From VAXT01 sp964591295 (lineage in GTDB: Bacteria; Actinomycetota; Thermoleophilia; Gaiellales; Gaiellaceae), in the NCBI GenBank assembly GCA_964591295.1, contig CAZQAG010000003.1, positions 22,494 through 86,493 on the forward strand: a stretch of DNA of 64,000 nt, given 5' to 3'. The notes under the pieces were generated by a model, which searched no databases, had not been told where the DNA came from, and saw only the letters and a program-made list of their open reading frames with translations. Position 1 is the stretch's first letter, and the number at the start of each line of letters is the position of its first letter. Made by a program: the position numbers and the translations under genes. Of this stretch, positions 15,474-23,159 are shown piece by piece.

Positions 15474-16753
15474 ACCTTCGCGACCTGCCCTCGGTCGACG
15501 AGCTGGCTCGCTCGAGCGACGACCCGCTCTCAGTCCAGGCCGCTCGCATCGTCCTCGCGCGCGCGCGCGAGGAGATCCAAGCGGGGGCCGAGCCCGGCGA
15601 CCTCACCAAGCGCATGCGGGAGGAGCTCGAAGCCGCCCGTGAAGCCCGGCTGCGTCGCGCGCTGAACGCGACGGGCGTGATCGTCCACACGAATCTCGGC
15701 CGCGCGCCGCTGGCGGAGGCAGCGCTGGAGCGCGTGAGCGAGGTCGGCCGCGGCTATTCGAATCTCGAGTACGACCTATCGACCGGTGCGCGCGGCTCCC
15801 GCCAGGATCACATCGCCGCCGTGCTGCGGCGGCTCACGGGCGCCGAGGCCGCCCTCGTCGTCAACAACAACGCGGCGGCGGTGCTGCTCGCCCTCGCAGC
15901 GCTCGCGGAGGGCCGCGAGGTGGTCGTCTCGCGCGGAGAGCTGATCGAGATCGGCGACGGCTTTCGGATCCCAGACGTGCTCGCGCGCTCGGGCGCCCAC
16001 CTGGTCGAGGTCGGGACGACGAACAGGACGCGCGCTGCCGACTACGACCAGGCGGTCGGCCCGGACACGGCCGTCCTGCTCCGTGTGCACCAGTCGAACT
16101 TTCGCGTCGTCGGCTTTACCGAGCTGCCGTCGGTGGCGGAGCTGGCGAAGGTCGCGAAACGGCACGGGCTGCCGCTCGTGGACGACCTCGGGTCAGGCGC
16201 GCTTGCGCGAGTCGAGGACGAGCCGTCGGTGCGAGAGAGCCTCGAGGCGGGCGCCGACCTCGTCTGCTTCTCGGGCGACAAGCTGCTCGGCGGTCCCCAG
16301 GCCGGGATCGTCGTGGGGAGCGCCGAGCTCGTCGAGAAGCTGCGACGTCACCCGCTGCAGAGGGCCGTGCGGGCGGACAAGCTGACGCTCGCCGCGCTCG
16401 AGGGGACGCTCACGCTCTATCTCGACCCCGAGCGGGCCGCGCGTGAAGTGCCGGTGCTGCGGATGGCGGGTGAGAGCGCCGACGACGTGCGGGCGCGGGC
16501 CGAACGGCTCGCCGAGCTCGTGGGCGGCGAGGTGGAGGAGACCGTTGCCAGGATCGGCGGCGGCGCGCTCCCGCTCGCGGAGCTGCCGAGCTTCGCCTGC
16601 GCCGTCGAGGAAGAGCTCGCGGGGCCCTTGCGCCTTGGGGAGCCGCCGGTGATCGGCGTCGTCCGCGACGGGCGCCTGCTCCTCGACTGCCGCACCCTGA
16701 GCGACGCCGAGACAGACGAGGTTGCCGCCGCGGTCGCCGCCGCCCGCGGATGA
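15470..16753 (+). CDS. selA: L-seryl-tRNA(Sec) selenium transferase
   Basis: PLP enzyme that turns seryl-tRNA(Sec) into selenocysteinyl-tRNA(Sec) using selenophosphate. The 427 residues contain ALNATGVIVHTNLGRAPL, VNNNAAAVLLAL, SRGELIEIGDGFRIPD and the PLP-lysine segment CFSGDKLLGGPQAG. The length is slightly short of the typical 460. ATGA overlap with the LOG gene and with the methyltransferase downstream. With selB and tRNA-Sec following, the assignment is secure. Confidence 0.96.
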   Translation: MNLRDLPSVDELARSSDDPLSVQAARIVLARAREEIQAGAEPGDLTKRMREELEAAREARLRRALNATGVIVHTNLGRAPLAEAALERVSEVGRGYSNLEYDLSTGARGSRQDHIAAVLRRLTGAEAALVVNNNAAAVLLALAALAEGREVVVSRGELIEIGDGFRIPDVLARSGAHLVEVGTTNRTRAADYDQAVGPDTAVLLRVHQSNFRVVGFTELPSVAELAKVAKRHGLPLVDDLGSGALARVEDEPSVRESLEAGADLVCFSGDKLLGGPQAGIVVGSAELVEKLRRHPLQRAVRADKLTLAALEGTLTLYLDPERAAREVPVLRMAGESADDVRARAERLAELVGGEVEETVARIGGGALPLAELPSFACAVEEELAGPLRLGEPPVIGVVRDGRLLLDCRTLSDAETDEVAAAVAAARG

Positions 16754-17700
16754 GCACCCGAGCACCGGAGTCCCTCCTCTGGGACGCGCTTCGCGGAGCG
16801 CTAGTCACGCGGGCACTGGGAGTCGTCGCTGACCTGGGGATCGCTCGAGCGCTTGCGGCCGGGCCACGCTCGGTCGAGGAGCTGGCGCGCGAAGCCGGCG
16901 CTGACGAGGACGCGCTCCACCGCCTTCTGCGGGCTCTCGCGAGCGACGGCATCTTCACGGAGGCCGAACCCGGCATCTTCGCCAACACCCCCGCGTCGGA
17001 GCAGCTTCTGGATAGCCGCTGGGAAGCGTCGGCGCACCACTTCGGAACCGTCTTCTACCAAGCGATCGGAGGCCTCGACGCAACGGGCAAGGCGGCGTTT
17101 CCCGAGATCTACGACGTGGATTTCTGGTCGTGGCTCGCCGACCATTCCGACGAGCGTTCGATTTTCGACACGTCGATGGAGCTGGGCAAGGAGCGGAGGG
17201 TCGAGCGGTTCGACCGGGTCGAGTGGCGCGGCGACGAGACCGTCGTCGACGTCGGAGGCGGAAACGGATCACTGCTCGTGGCGCTGCTGCAGCAACAGCC
17301 GGGCCTGCGGGGGATGGTCTTCGACCTGCCGGAGACTGCGCGCGACGAGGAGGCGCTCGGCGACCGAATCGAATTCGTCGAGGGCAGCTTTTTCGAGAGC
17401 GTCCCGGAAGGCGACGTCTACGTCCTGTCCACGATCTTCCACGATTGGAACGACGAGCGCGCGGAAGCGATCCTGCGCACGATCCGTGCGAGCGCGTCGC
17501 ACGACTCACGCCTGATCCTCCTAGAGGCAGTCGTTCCGGCCGGCAACGAGCCCGACGGCGCCAAGTGGCTCGACCTGCTGATGCTCGCCCTCTTCGCCGG
17601 CCGCGAGCGCAACGAGGACCAGTGGCGCGCACTGCTCGAAGCGGGCGGGTTCGAGCCCACGAGCATCGAAGACGGTTTGATCCAGGCCCGATGCCGCTGA
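16750..17700 (+). CDS. SAM-dependent O-methyltransferase (caffeate/acetylserotonin-OMT type)
   Basis: A 316-residue class I methyltransferase with an N-terminal winged-helix dimerisation domain (about 10-85) and a catalytic domain. The SAM-binding motif is VVDVGGGNGSLL (about 160), and the catalytic stretch STIFHDWNDERA (about 225) contains the His of O-methyltransferase family 2. It sits between selA and selB with overlaps on both sides, so it is co-translated with them. The substrate is unknown. A role in methylating small selenium or sulfur compounds is conceivable but would be speculation. Confidence 0.88.
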   Translation: MSTRAPESLLWDALRGALVTRALGVVADLGIARALAAGPRSVEELAREAGADEDALHRLLRALASDGIFTEAEPGIFANTPASEQLLDSRWEASAHHFGTVFYQAIGGLDATGKAAFPEIYDVDFWSWLADHSDERSIFDTSMELGKERRVERFDRVEWRGDETVVDVGGGNGSLLVALLQQQPGLRGMVFDLPETARDEEALGDRIEFVEGSFFESVPEGDVYVLSTIFHDWNDERAEAILRTIRASASHDSRLILLEAVVPAGNEPDGAKWLDLLMLALFAGRERNEDQWRALLEAGGFEPTSIEDGLIQARCR

Positions 17701-19427
17701 CGGTCGGCACGGCGGGTCACATCGACCACGGCAAAACCTGGCTCGTCAGAGCCCTGACGGGCAAGGACACCGACCGACTTCCGGAGGAGCAGGAGCGCGG
17801 AATCTCGATCGACCTCGGCTACGCGCCCCTCGACCTGCCCGGCGGCCGCCGCCTTTCGGTCATCGACGTCCCGGGGCACGAGCGGTTCATCCGCAACATG
17901 GTCGCGGGCGCGACCGGAATCGATCTCTTCCTGCTCGTGATCGACGCGACTGAGGGCGCTCGGCCGCAGACACACGAGCACCTGGCGATCCTGCGCCTGC
18001 TCGGCATCGACCGGGGAGTCGTCGCCATCACGAAGGCGGACGCCGCCGAGCCGGCCCTGCTGGAGCTCGTCCTCGCGGAGGCGCGGGAGCTCGTCCCTGG
18101 CGCCGAGGTCGTCTCCGTGAGCGCGAAGACGGGCGACGGGATCGACAAGCTCCGCGCCGCGCTCGAGGTAGCCGCGGAGAGCCACGAGCACACCGCGCTG
18201 CTCGGCGCGACCCGCCTGTATGTCGACCGCGCGTTCACGCTGCGCGGAATCGGCACGGTCGTCACCGGGACGCTCTGGTCCGGCTCGGTGGGAGACGGCG
18301 ACGAGCTGCGAGCCGAGCCGGCCGGGCTAGACGTCCGCGTGCGCAGCGTGCAGGTGCACGACGAGCCGGTCGACCGTGCCGAGGCGGGGCAGCGTGTCGC
18401 GCTCGCACTTCCGGGCATCGAGCGGGGCGCCCTTCGTCGCGGCGACGCACTGATCCAGGCGGGTGCGTATCCCGTCAGCTACCGGCTCGACGTCGAGCTC
18501 GAGGAGCTGGAGCCGATCGCCGACCACGCACGGCTGCAGGTGCATCACGGGACGGCGGAGATCCCGGCTCAACTCGTCCGGGTCGGCGAGCGCTTCGGGC
18601 AGCTGCGGCTCGCTGCTCCCGTGTTGGCAGCACGAGGCGACCACGTCGTCCTCCGCGACTCGACCACGGTCGGCGGCGGCCGCGTACTCGACCCCGCGCC
18701 TCCGCGCGCGCCCGACCTCGCCCGTCTCGAGCTGCTGGCGACGGGCGACCCCGCCTCGATCGTGCGGGCACTCGTCCACGAGCCGGTGCGCGCCGCCGAC
18801 CTTGTCGCGCGCGCTCTTCTCTCGCCCACGCACCTCGCGACGGGCCTGACCGCCGTCGAGCAAGCCGGTGACTGGCACTTCTCTGCTGAGTGGCTCGATC
18901 ACGCTCGCCGAGAGGCACGAACGCGGCTCACGCTGCGGGCCGAGGCTGCGCCGCTCGATCCCGGCCTGCCCACGGGGGATCTCCTCGCAAGCGCCCCGTG
19001 GGCCGACGCGCTCCTGCCCCTCCTCGAGCTCGAGCAGCGGGACGGCAAGGCCTATCTCCCCGGAACGGCCGCGTCCCTCGGCGAGAAAGCCGCGGATGCG
19101 GAGGCACTGGAAGCGAGGCTCGACGAAGCCGGCCTCGAGCCGGTCAAGGTCGAGGACGCCGAACTCGCACGCTTCCTCGAAACCAAAGGACGCCTTGTCC
19201 GCGTCGGAGACGGACTCGCAGTCGGCATCGGGCCGTACGAGGAAGCCAAGCGCGCCCTGATCGCGGAGTGCGAGGGAGCCGGCAAGATCACGCTCGCCCG
19301 TTTCCGCGACCTGATGGGAATCTCGCGGCGCCCGGCCCAGCTCCTGCTGGAACGATTCGACGCCGATGGCCTCACTCGCAGAGTCGGCGACGAGCGGATC
19401 CTCAGGCGCTCAGCCTCCCCGCGCTAG
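17691..19427 (+). CDS. selB: Selenocysteine-specific translation elongation factor
   Basis: EF-Tu-like GTPase that delivers Sec-tRNA to UGA codons next to a SECIS hairpin. The 578 residues show G1 GHIDHGKT, DVPGHERF (G3), TKAD (G4), EF-Tu-like domains 2-3, and C-terminal winged helices (about 390-578) that bind SECIS; the last reads ITLARFRDLMGISRRPAQLLLERFD. The ATG at 17691 lies inside the end of the methyltransferase gene. The tRNA-Sec gene follows after 11 nt, suggesting one transcript. Confidence 0.96.
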   Translation: MPLTVGTAGHIDHGKTWLVRALTGKDTDRLPEEQERGISIDLGYAPLDLPGGRRLSVIDVPGHERFIRNMVAGATGIDLFLLVIDATEGARPQTHEHLAILRLLGIDRGVVAITKADAAEPALLELVLAEARELVPGAEVVSVSAKTGDGIDKLRAALEVAAESHEHTALLGATRLYVDRAFTLRGIGTVVTGTLWSGSVGDGDELRAEPAGLDVRVRSVQVHDEPVDRAEAGQRVALALPGIERGALRRGDALIQAGAYPVSYRLDVELEELEPIADHARLQVHHGTAEIPAQLVRVGERFGQLRLAAPVLAARGDHVVLRDSTTVGGGRVLDPAPPRAPDLARLELLATGDPASIVRALVHEPVRAADLVARALLSPTHLATGLTAVEQAGDWHFSAEWLDHARREARTRLTLRAEAAPLDPGLPTGDLLASAPWADALLPLLELEQRDGKAYLPGTAASLGEKAADAEALEARLDEAGLEPVKVEDAELARFLETKGRLVRVGDGLAVGIGPYEEAKRALIAECEGAGKITLARFRDLMGISRRPAQLLLERFDADGLTRRVGDERILRRSASPR

Positions 19428-19438
19428 CATCGCCCCAG

Positions 19439-19531
19439 GGAGCGGCAGGGGCCCGGTGGCCCAGCTGGTCTTCAAAACCGGTGCGGTCGTGTAACCCACG
19501 GCTCGGTAGGTTCGACTCCTGCGCCGCTCCG
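19439..19531 (+). tRNA. selC: tRNA-Sec (anticodon TCA)
   Basis: A 93-nt tRNA with an 8-bp acceptor stem (GGAGCGGC/GCCGCTCC), a long D stem (GGGCC/GGCCC), anticodon loop CTTCAAA (TCA), a long variable arm (GTCGTG/CACGGC) and T arm GTAGG-TTCGACT-CCTGC. The 8+5 acceptor-T arrangement is the bacterial tRNA-Sec hallmark. It lies 11 nt after selB. Its last 20 bases are repeated at 20027-20048. Confidence 0.97.
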
Positions 19532-19533
19532 TT
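19512..19533 (+). repeat. Left copy of tRNA-Sec 3'-end repeat (att-like)
   Basis: The 22 nt covering the T arm, acceptor 3' strand and the following TT recur at 20027-20048 with one mismatch and in the same orientation. Confidence 0.75.
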
Positions 19534-19632
19534 GAGCCGAGGCCGCTCGCGTCCTCTCGCCGAAAACCAGGGGGGTGGGCCGAACGTAGTCAGTAGCAGC
19601 GGATGGAACCCCGGATCTAAGGAGGTAACCAA

Positions 19633-20013
19633 GTGAGCGAGCAGAGCCTCTACGAACGGCTGGGCGGCGTGAACGCAATCGCGATGGTCGTTGACCGCTT
19701 CAGCGACGCGATCATCGAAAACCCGAAGCTCCAAGAAAACGCCGCTCTTCGAGAATGGAACGAGTCAGGCCAGTTGGAAGGCTTGAAGTTCATGAGGACA
19801 CTCTGGCTCTGCCAAGAAGCTGGCGGACCCTTTCAATACACCGGCGAGAAGCTGGGCGAAGCCCATAAGGATCTCCACATCACGTCCGATGAGTTCGACG
19901 AGGTAGGGGCGGAGATCGCCAGCGCCCTCGACCATTTCAAGGTGCCGGAGCGCGAAAAGCAGGAAGTCTTGACGGCCATCGTCGCGAGGAAGGACGAGGT
20001 GGTCAATCCCTAG
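19633..20013 (+). CDS. Truncated hemoglobin
   Basis: A 126-residue 2-over-2 globin, a heme protein for oxygen/NO chemistry. It begins SLYERLGGVNAIAMVVDRFSDAII, the group I/II truncated-globin N-terminus. Later QYTGEKLGEAHKDLHITSDEFDEV contains the proximal His region (AHKDLHI), and a helix at 95-120 closes the fold. GTG start with a perfect AAGGAGGT ribosome site. The gene is framed by two copies of the tRNA-Sec 3' end 515 bp apart, as if carried on a small integrated element. Confidence 0.9.
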   Translation: MSEQSLYERLGGVNAIAMVVDRFSDAIIENPKLQENAALREWNESGQLEGLKFMRTLWLCQEAGGPFQYTGEKLGEAHKDLHITSDEFDEVGAEIASALDHFKVPEREKQEVLTAIVARKDEVVNP

Positions 20014-20026
20014 GGGCAACGGCCGC

Positions 20027-20048
20027 TCGACTCCTGGGCCGCTCCGTT
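20027..20048 (+). repeat. Right copy of tRNA-Sec 3'-end repeat (att-like)
   Basis: TCGACTCCTGGGCCGCTCCG plus TT; 21 of 22 positions equal the tRNA-Sec 3' end at 19512-19533. It begins 13 nt after the globin stop. Confidence 0.75.
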
Positions 20049-20101
20049 ACGGTCCGACGACAACGTGAGCGGAAGGTGAAGCCACAACCCAAGGAGCCTC
20101 C

Positions 20102-20521
20102 ATGTCCTCTCCCACGCCTCTGATCACCGGGACCGACTTCATCACGGTCGCGACGAAGGACTTCGACGCCGCGATCGGCTTCTACGGCGACGTGCTGGGT
20201 CTCCCCTTGTCCAAACGGTGGGGCGACATGCCCGCAGCGGAGTTCGAGACCGGCAACCTGACGATTGCCGTCATGCGGTCGGATGCCTTCGGAATCGAGT
20301 TCCAGGCCAACAACCATCCGCTCGAGCTGCGGGTCGAAGACTTCGAGGCGGCCAAGGCCGAGCTCGAGTCACGTGGCGTCGAGTTCAAGGGCGAGACGCT
20401 CGACTCGGGGGTCTGCTATCAGGCCTTCTTCGAGGACCCGGACGGCAATGCCCTGGCGATCCATCACCGTTACGCGCCCGGCCGACCCCCACAGTCAGCC
20501 GACAAGAGCGACAAGACGTAG
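20102..20521 (+). CDS. VOC/glyoxalase-fold protein
   Basis: A 139-residue vicinal-oxygen-chelate protein with the two beta-alpha-beta-beta-beta modules of this fold: first FITVATKDFDAAIGFYGDVLGLPL, later LELRVEDFEAAKAELESRGVEF and FFEDPDGNALAIHHR. The DPDGN loop and the Glu/His positions suit a divalent metal site, but the reaction (lyase, dioxygenase, resistance) cannot be told. ATG preceded by AAGGAG at good spacing. The gene starts 53 nt after the att-like repeat. Confidence 0.85.
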   Translation: MSSPTPLITGTDFITVATKDFDAAIGFYGDVLGLPLSKRWGDMPAAEFETGNLTIAVMRSDAFGIEFQANNHPLELRVEDFEAAKAELESRGVEFKGETLDSGVCYQAFFEDPDGNALAIHHRYAPGRPPQSADKSDKT

Positions 20522-20724
20522 CACCGCTCGGCTCCGTCTCTCCGCCCTGGCGGGCGGGTACCGCCACACCGAATCTTTACAGCCCCGCGCAAAATCGTTA
20601 CGCCGGCCTCACGGCGCGCGAACCACTCGGTCTTACCGTCAACGCGAGTTGGTAATTCCAAAGGTCGGAAGGGGACAGCCCATGCGCGTCCTTGCCGCAC
20701 GAATCCTCACTTGGAACGATCACC

Positions 20725-22794
20725 GTGTCGCACAGAGCTGACATTCAAGGTCTCCGTGCCGTCGCCGTCCTGCTCGTTGCGCTAGGCCATGCGGGAGTCC
20801 CGTTCCTGAAAGGCGGCTACGTCGGAGTGGACGTCTTTTTCGTTCTCTCCGGATACCTGATCACGGGAATTCTTCTGACCGAGGCACTCGAGAACGGCCG
20901 CGTGTCGCTGGCCAGGTTCTACGCCCGGCGGGCGCGACGCATCCTTCCCGCCGCCGTCCTCACGCTCGTCGCAACGAGCATCGCGGCCCACTATCTCCTG
21001 AACTTCGTGCGCGCTCGGGAGGTGGTCGAGGACACGATCTGGGCTTCCCTCTTCGTCGCAAACACGCACTTCGCGAGGCAGGGAAGCGACTACTTCGAGC
21101 AGGGACAGACACCTTCGCCGATCCTGCACTTCTGGTCGCTCTCCGCCGAGGAGCAGTTCTATCTCGTCTGGCCTTCCGTTCTCGCGCTGGCCCTCTTCGG
21201 AACGATTCTCGGCCGCCGAATCGGCAACCGACAAGGTGCGGTTCGCCGGCTCCTGCTCGTGATCGTCGTGGCGGGGCTTGCCTCGCTTGCCTGGTCGATC
21301 TACCAGACGGCGGCAGCGCCTCTTACTGCCTACTTCTCCACCTTCGCGCGCGCCTGGGAGCTGGCACTCGGCGCCGGGCTCGCCGTTACTGCTGCGAGCC
21401 TGAGCCGCGTTCCCGCGGTCGCGCAGGTAGTCATGGGCTGGGCGGGGCTCGCCGCGGTGGTGTCGGCAGCGACGCTCTACTCGAGCACCACGGCCTTCCC
21501 GGGCTACGCGGCGCTCCTTCCGGCCGGCGGTGCGGCCCTCCTGATCGCATCCGGGATGCGGGGAGGGGAGCAGCAATTCGGCGTGGGCCGGCTCCTGTCC
21601 GCGGCACCGCTTGGCTATCTCGGGGACCGATCCTATGCGTTCTACCTCTGGCACTGGCCCGTGCTGATCATCGCGATCCACTACGCGGGTCACGAGCTCC
21701 CGGTCTTCGCCAAGCTGCTGCTGCTCCTCGGAGCGTTCTGCCTGTCGGTCGTCAGCTACGCGCTCGTCGAGAACCCGCTCAGGCGGATGAGCTGGCCGAC
21801 GCCGGTCGGCGGAGTGGCCTGGCCCGCCTCGGCGGCGGTCGTGCTGCTGGTCGCGCTCGTCGTCTCCGGCTCGATTGACGGCACCGCCCGGCGGATCGAG
21901 GCCGCGGCGTCGTCCGTGCGACCCTCGGCCCTCGTGGACACGGCGGCCGCAGCAAGCCTCGACGAGACCGAGGGGGCGCTCCCGGCCGTCGTCGCCGCCG
22001 TCAGGGCAGCGGAGAGAGAAGAGCCGATCCCCTCGCCGCTCACGCCGCCGGTCGGCACTCTCCGGGACGACTTCTACCAATTCCCGAACGGCTGCACGCC
22101 TCGCGGAAGCCAGACCAGGAGCAGGATCTGCCGGCTCGGCGACCGGAGTAGCGCGAAGTCGATCGTCGTCATCGGTGACTCGCATGCACAGATGTGGATG
22201 CCCACGATCCTGCACATGGCACAGCACGACGGCTGGGTCGTGATCCCGTTCGTCAAAGTGAGCTGCATCCCCCGCTCCTGGGTCGACTCGCCGCGAGGCT
22301 GCGGCGCGTGGTACCGATGGGTGAAGCAGCGCGCGGCGGCCCTGCGCCCGGACGTGACGCTCGTCATCGGCAGCTGGTCGGGCACCTGGGAGCCGCGGCG
22401 CGCGATTCGCGCGGTCGCCGCCCTCAGCGCCGCGATGCGACCGCACTCACGAAGCGTGATCGTCGTGGACGACCCGCCCGGTCAGCGCCGCGACCCCACC
22501 GACTGCGTGCTCGACTCGCGCTCCAACATGAAGACGTGCTCGCGCTTCCAGACGAGGACGCAGCAGGAGACGAGCGCGGCCATCAGGGCGAATGCGCGCA
22601 GGCAGCGTGCCGGCTTCCTCGAGACGAGAGGCTTGTTCTGCGCGCTCACACAAGCGCCCGGCGCCAGGTTCCTCTGCCCGCTCGTCATCAATCAGACGAT
22701 CACGTACGTCGACCGCGGGCACGTCTCGAGGACGTATGCGCTGGAGCTTGCGCAGCCGTTCCGAGCCCGTTTCCGCGTCGAGCTCTTTGGCTAG
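20725..22794 (+). CDS. OafA/YrhL-type membrane acyltransferase with SGNH domain
   Basis: Integral membrane O-acyltransferase (689 residues) that transfers acetyl or other acyl groups onto envelope glycans. The N-terminal half is an acyltransferase-3 domain with about ten transmembrane helices, opening RADIQGLRAVAVLLVALGHAG and GVDVFFVLSGYLITG, with FYARRARRILPAA and FWSLSAEEQFYLVWP. The C-terminal extracytoplasmic SGNH domain shows VVIGDSHAQMW (catalytic Ser) and DRGHVS (catalytic His). GTG 20725 fits homologs; a TTG 33 nt upstream is possible. The acceptor glycan is unknown. No operon partners. Confidence 0.9.
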   Translation: MSHRADIQGLRAVAVLLVALGHAGVPFLKGGYVGVDVFFVLSGYLITGILLTEALENGRVSLARFYARRARRILPAAVLTLVATSIAAHYLLNFVRAREVVEDTIWASLFVANTHFARQGSDYFEQGQTPSPILHFWSLSAEEQFYLVWPSVLALALFGTILGRRIGNRQGAVRRLLLVIVVAGLASLAWSIYQTAAAPLTAYFSTFARAWELALGAGLAVTAASLSRVPAVAQVVMGWAGLAAVVSAATLYSSTTAFPGYAALLPAGGAALLIASGMRGGEQQFGVGRLLSAAPLGYLGDRSYAFYLWHWPVLIIAIHYAGHELPVFAKLLLLLGAFCLSVVSYALVENPLRRMSWPTPVGGVAWPASAAVVLLVALVVSGSIDGTARRIEAAASSVRPSALVDTAAAASLDETEGALPAVVAAVRAAEREEPIPSPLTPPVGTLRDDFYQFPNGCTPRGSQTRSRICRLGDRSSAKSIVVIGDSHAQMWMPTILHMAQHDGWVVIPFVKVSCIPRSWVDSPRGCGAWYRWVKQRAAALRPDVTLVIGSWSGTWEPRRAIRAVAALSAAMRPHSRSVIVVDDPPGQRRDPTDCVLDSRSNMKTCSRFQTRTQQETSAAIRANARRQRAGFLETRGLFCALTQAPGARFLCPLVINQTITYVDRGHVSRTYALELAQPFRARFRVELFG

Positions 22795-22814
22795 AACAGC
22801 CTGAGAGCCGGAAA

Positions 22815-22852
22815 GCCGAGCGCCTTGCCGTCTAGACGGCTTGGCGTTCGGC
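22815..22852. terminator. Convergent bidirectional terminator-like hairpin
   Basis: About 19-bp inverted repeat with three mismatches, centred on TCTAGA (22831-22836), between the ends of the acyltransferase and the DUF2277 gene. It includes the stop codon of the latter. Confidence 0.55.
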
Positions 22853-23101
22853 CCAGCGCGCGCGGGCCTTGGCCGCCTCGACCTCTCGGTCCTTGGGCGG
22901 CGCAGACGTCACGAGCTCTCCGAGCAGACGCGCCGATGCGGCCGAGACCTCGTCGACGGCGCGCTCGAACGCGGCCTCGTTCACCTTCGACGGCTTCGTG
23001 AAGCCGCTGATCTTGCGGACGTATTGCAGCGCCGCGTCGCGCACCTCTTCCTCGGTGGCGGACGGCTCGAAGTTGTAGAGCGTGTGGATGTTTCGGCACA
23101 T
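22832..23101 (-). CDS. DUF2277 family protein
   Basis: An 89-residue protein matching the conserved DUF2277 pattern MCRNIHTLYNFEPSATEEEVRDAALQYVRKISG, with further helices ending WAERQAV. Function is unknown. ATG 23101 is the family start and has TAGGCT exactly 7 nt upstream; the longer frame is discarded. It ends in the convergent hairpin shared with the acyltransferase gene. Confidence 0.85.
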   Translation of the reverse strand: MCRNIHTLYNFEPSATEEEVRDAALQYVRKISGFTKPSKVNEAAFERAVDEVSAASARLLGELVTSAPPKDREVEAAKARARWAERQAV

Positions 23102-23108
23102 GGCGGAG

Positions 23109-23114
23109 AGCCTA
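23109..23114 (-). promoter_or_regulatory. -10 box of the DUF2277 gene (leaderless)
   Basis: TAGGCT on the minus strand, 7 nt before the ATG. Confidence 0.55.
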
Positions 23115-23159
23115 GCGCGGCGGCCGTAATCTGTCGGAACCTGATCGAAAGGAGCCTTC

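Noticed and set aside
13948..20521. Search for a selenoprotein gene near the sel operon
   Set aside because: None of the neighbouring genes shows family homology continuing past an in-frame TGA, so no Sec codon could be supported here.
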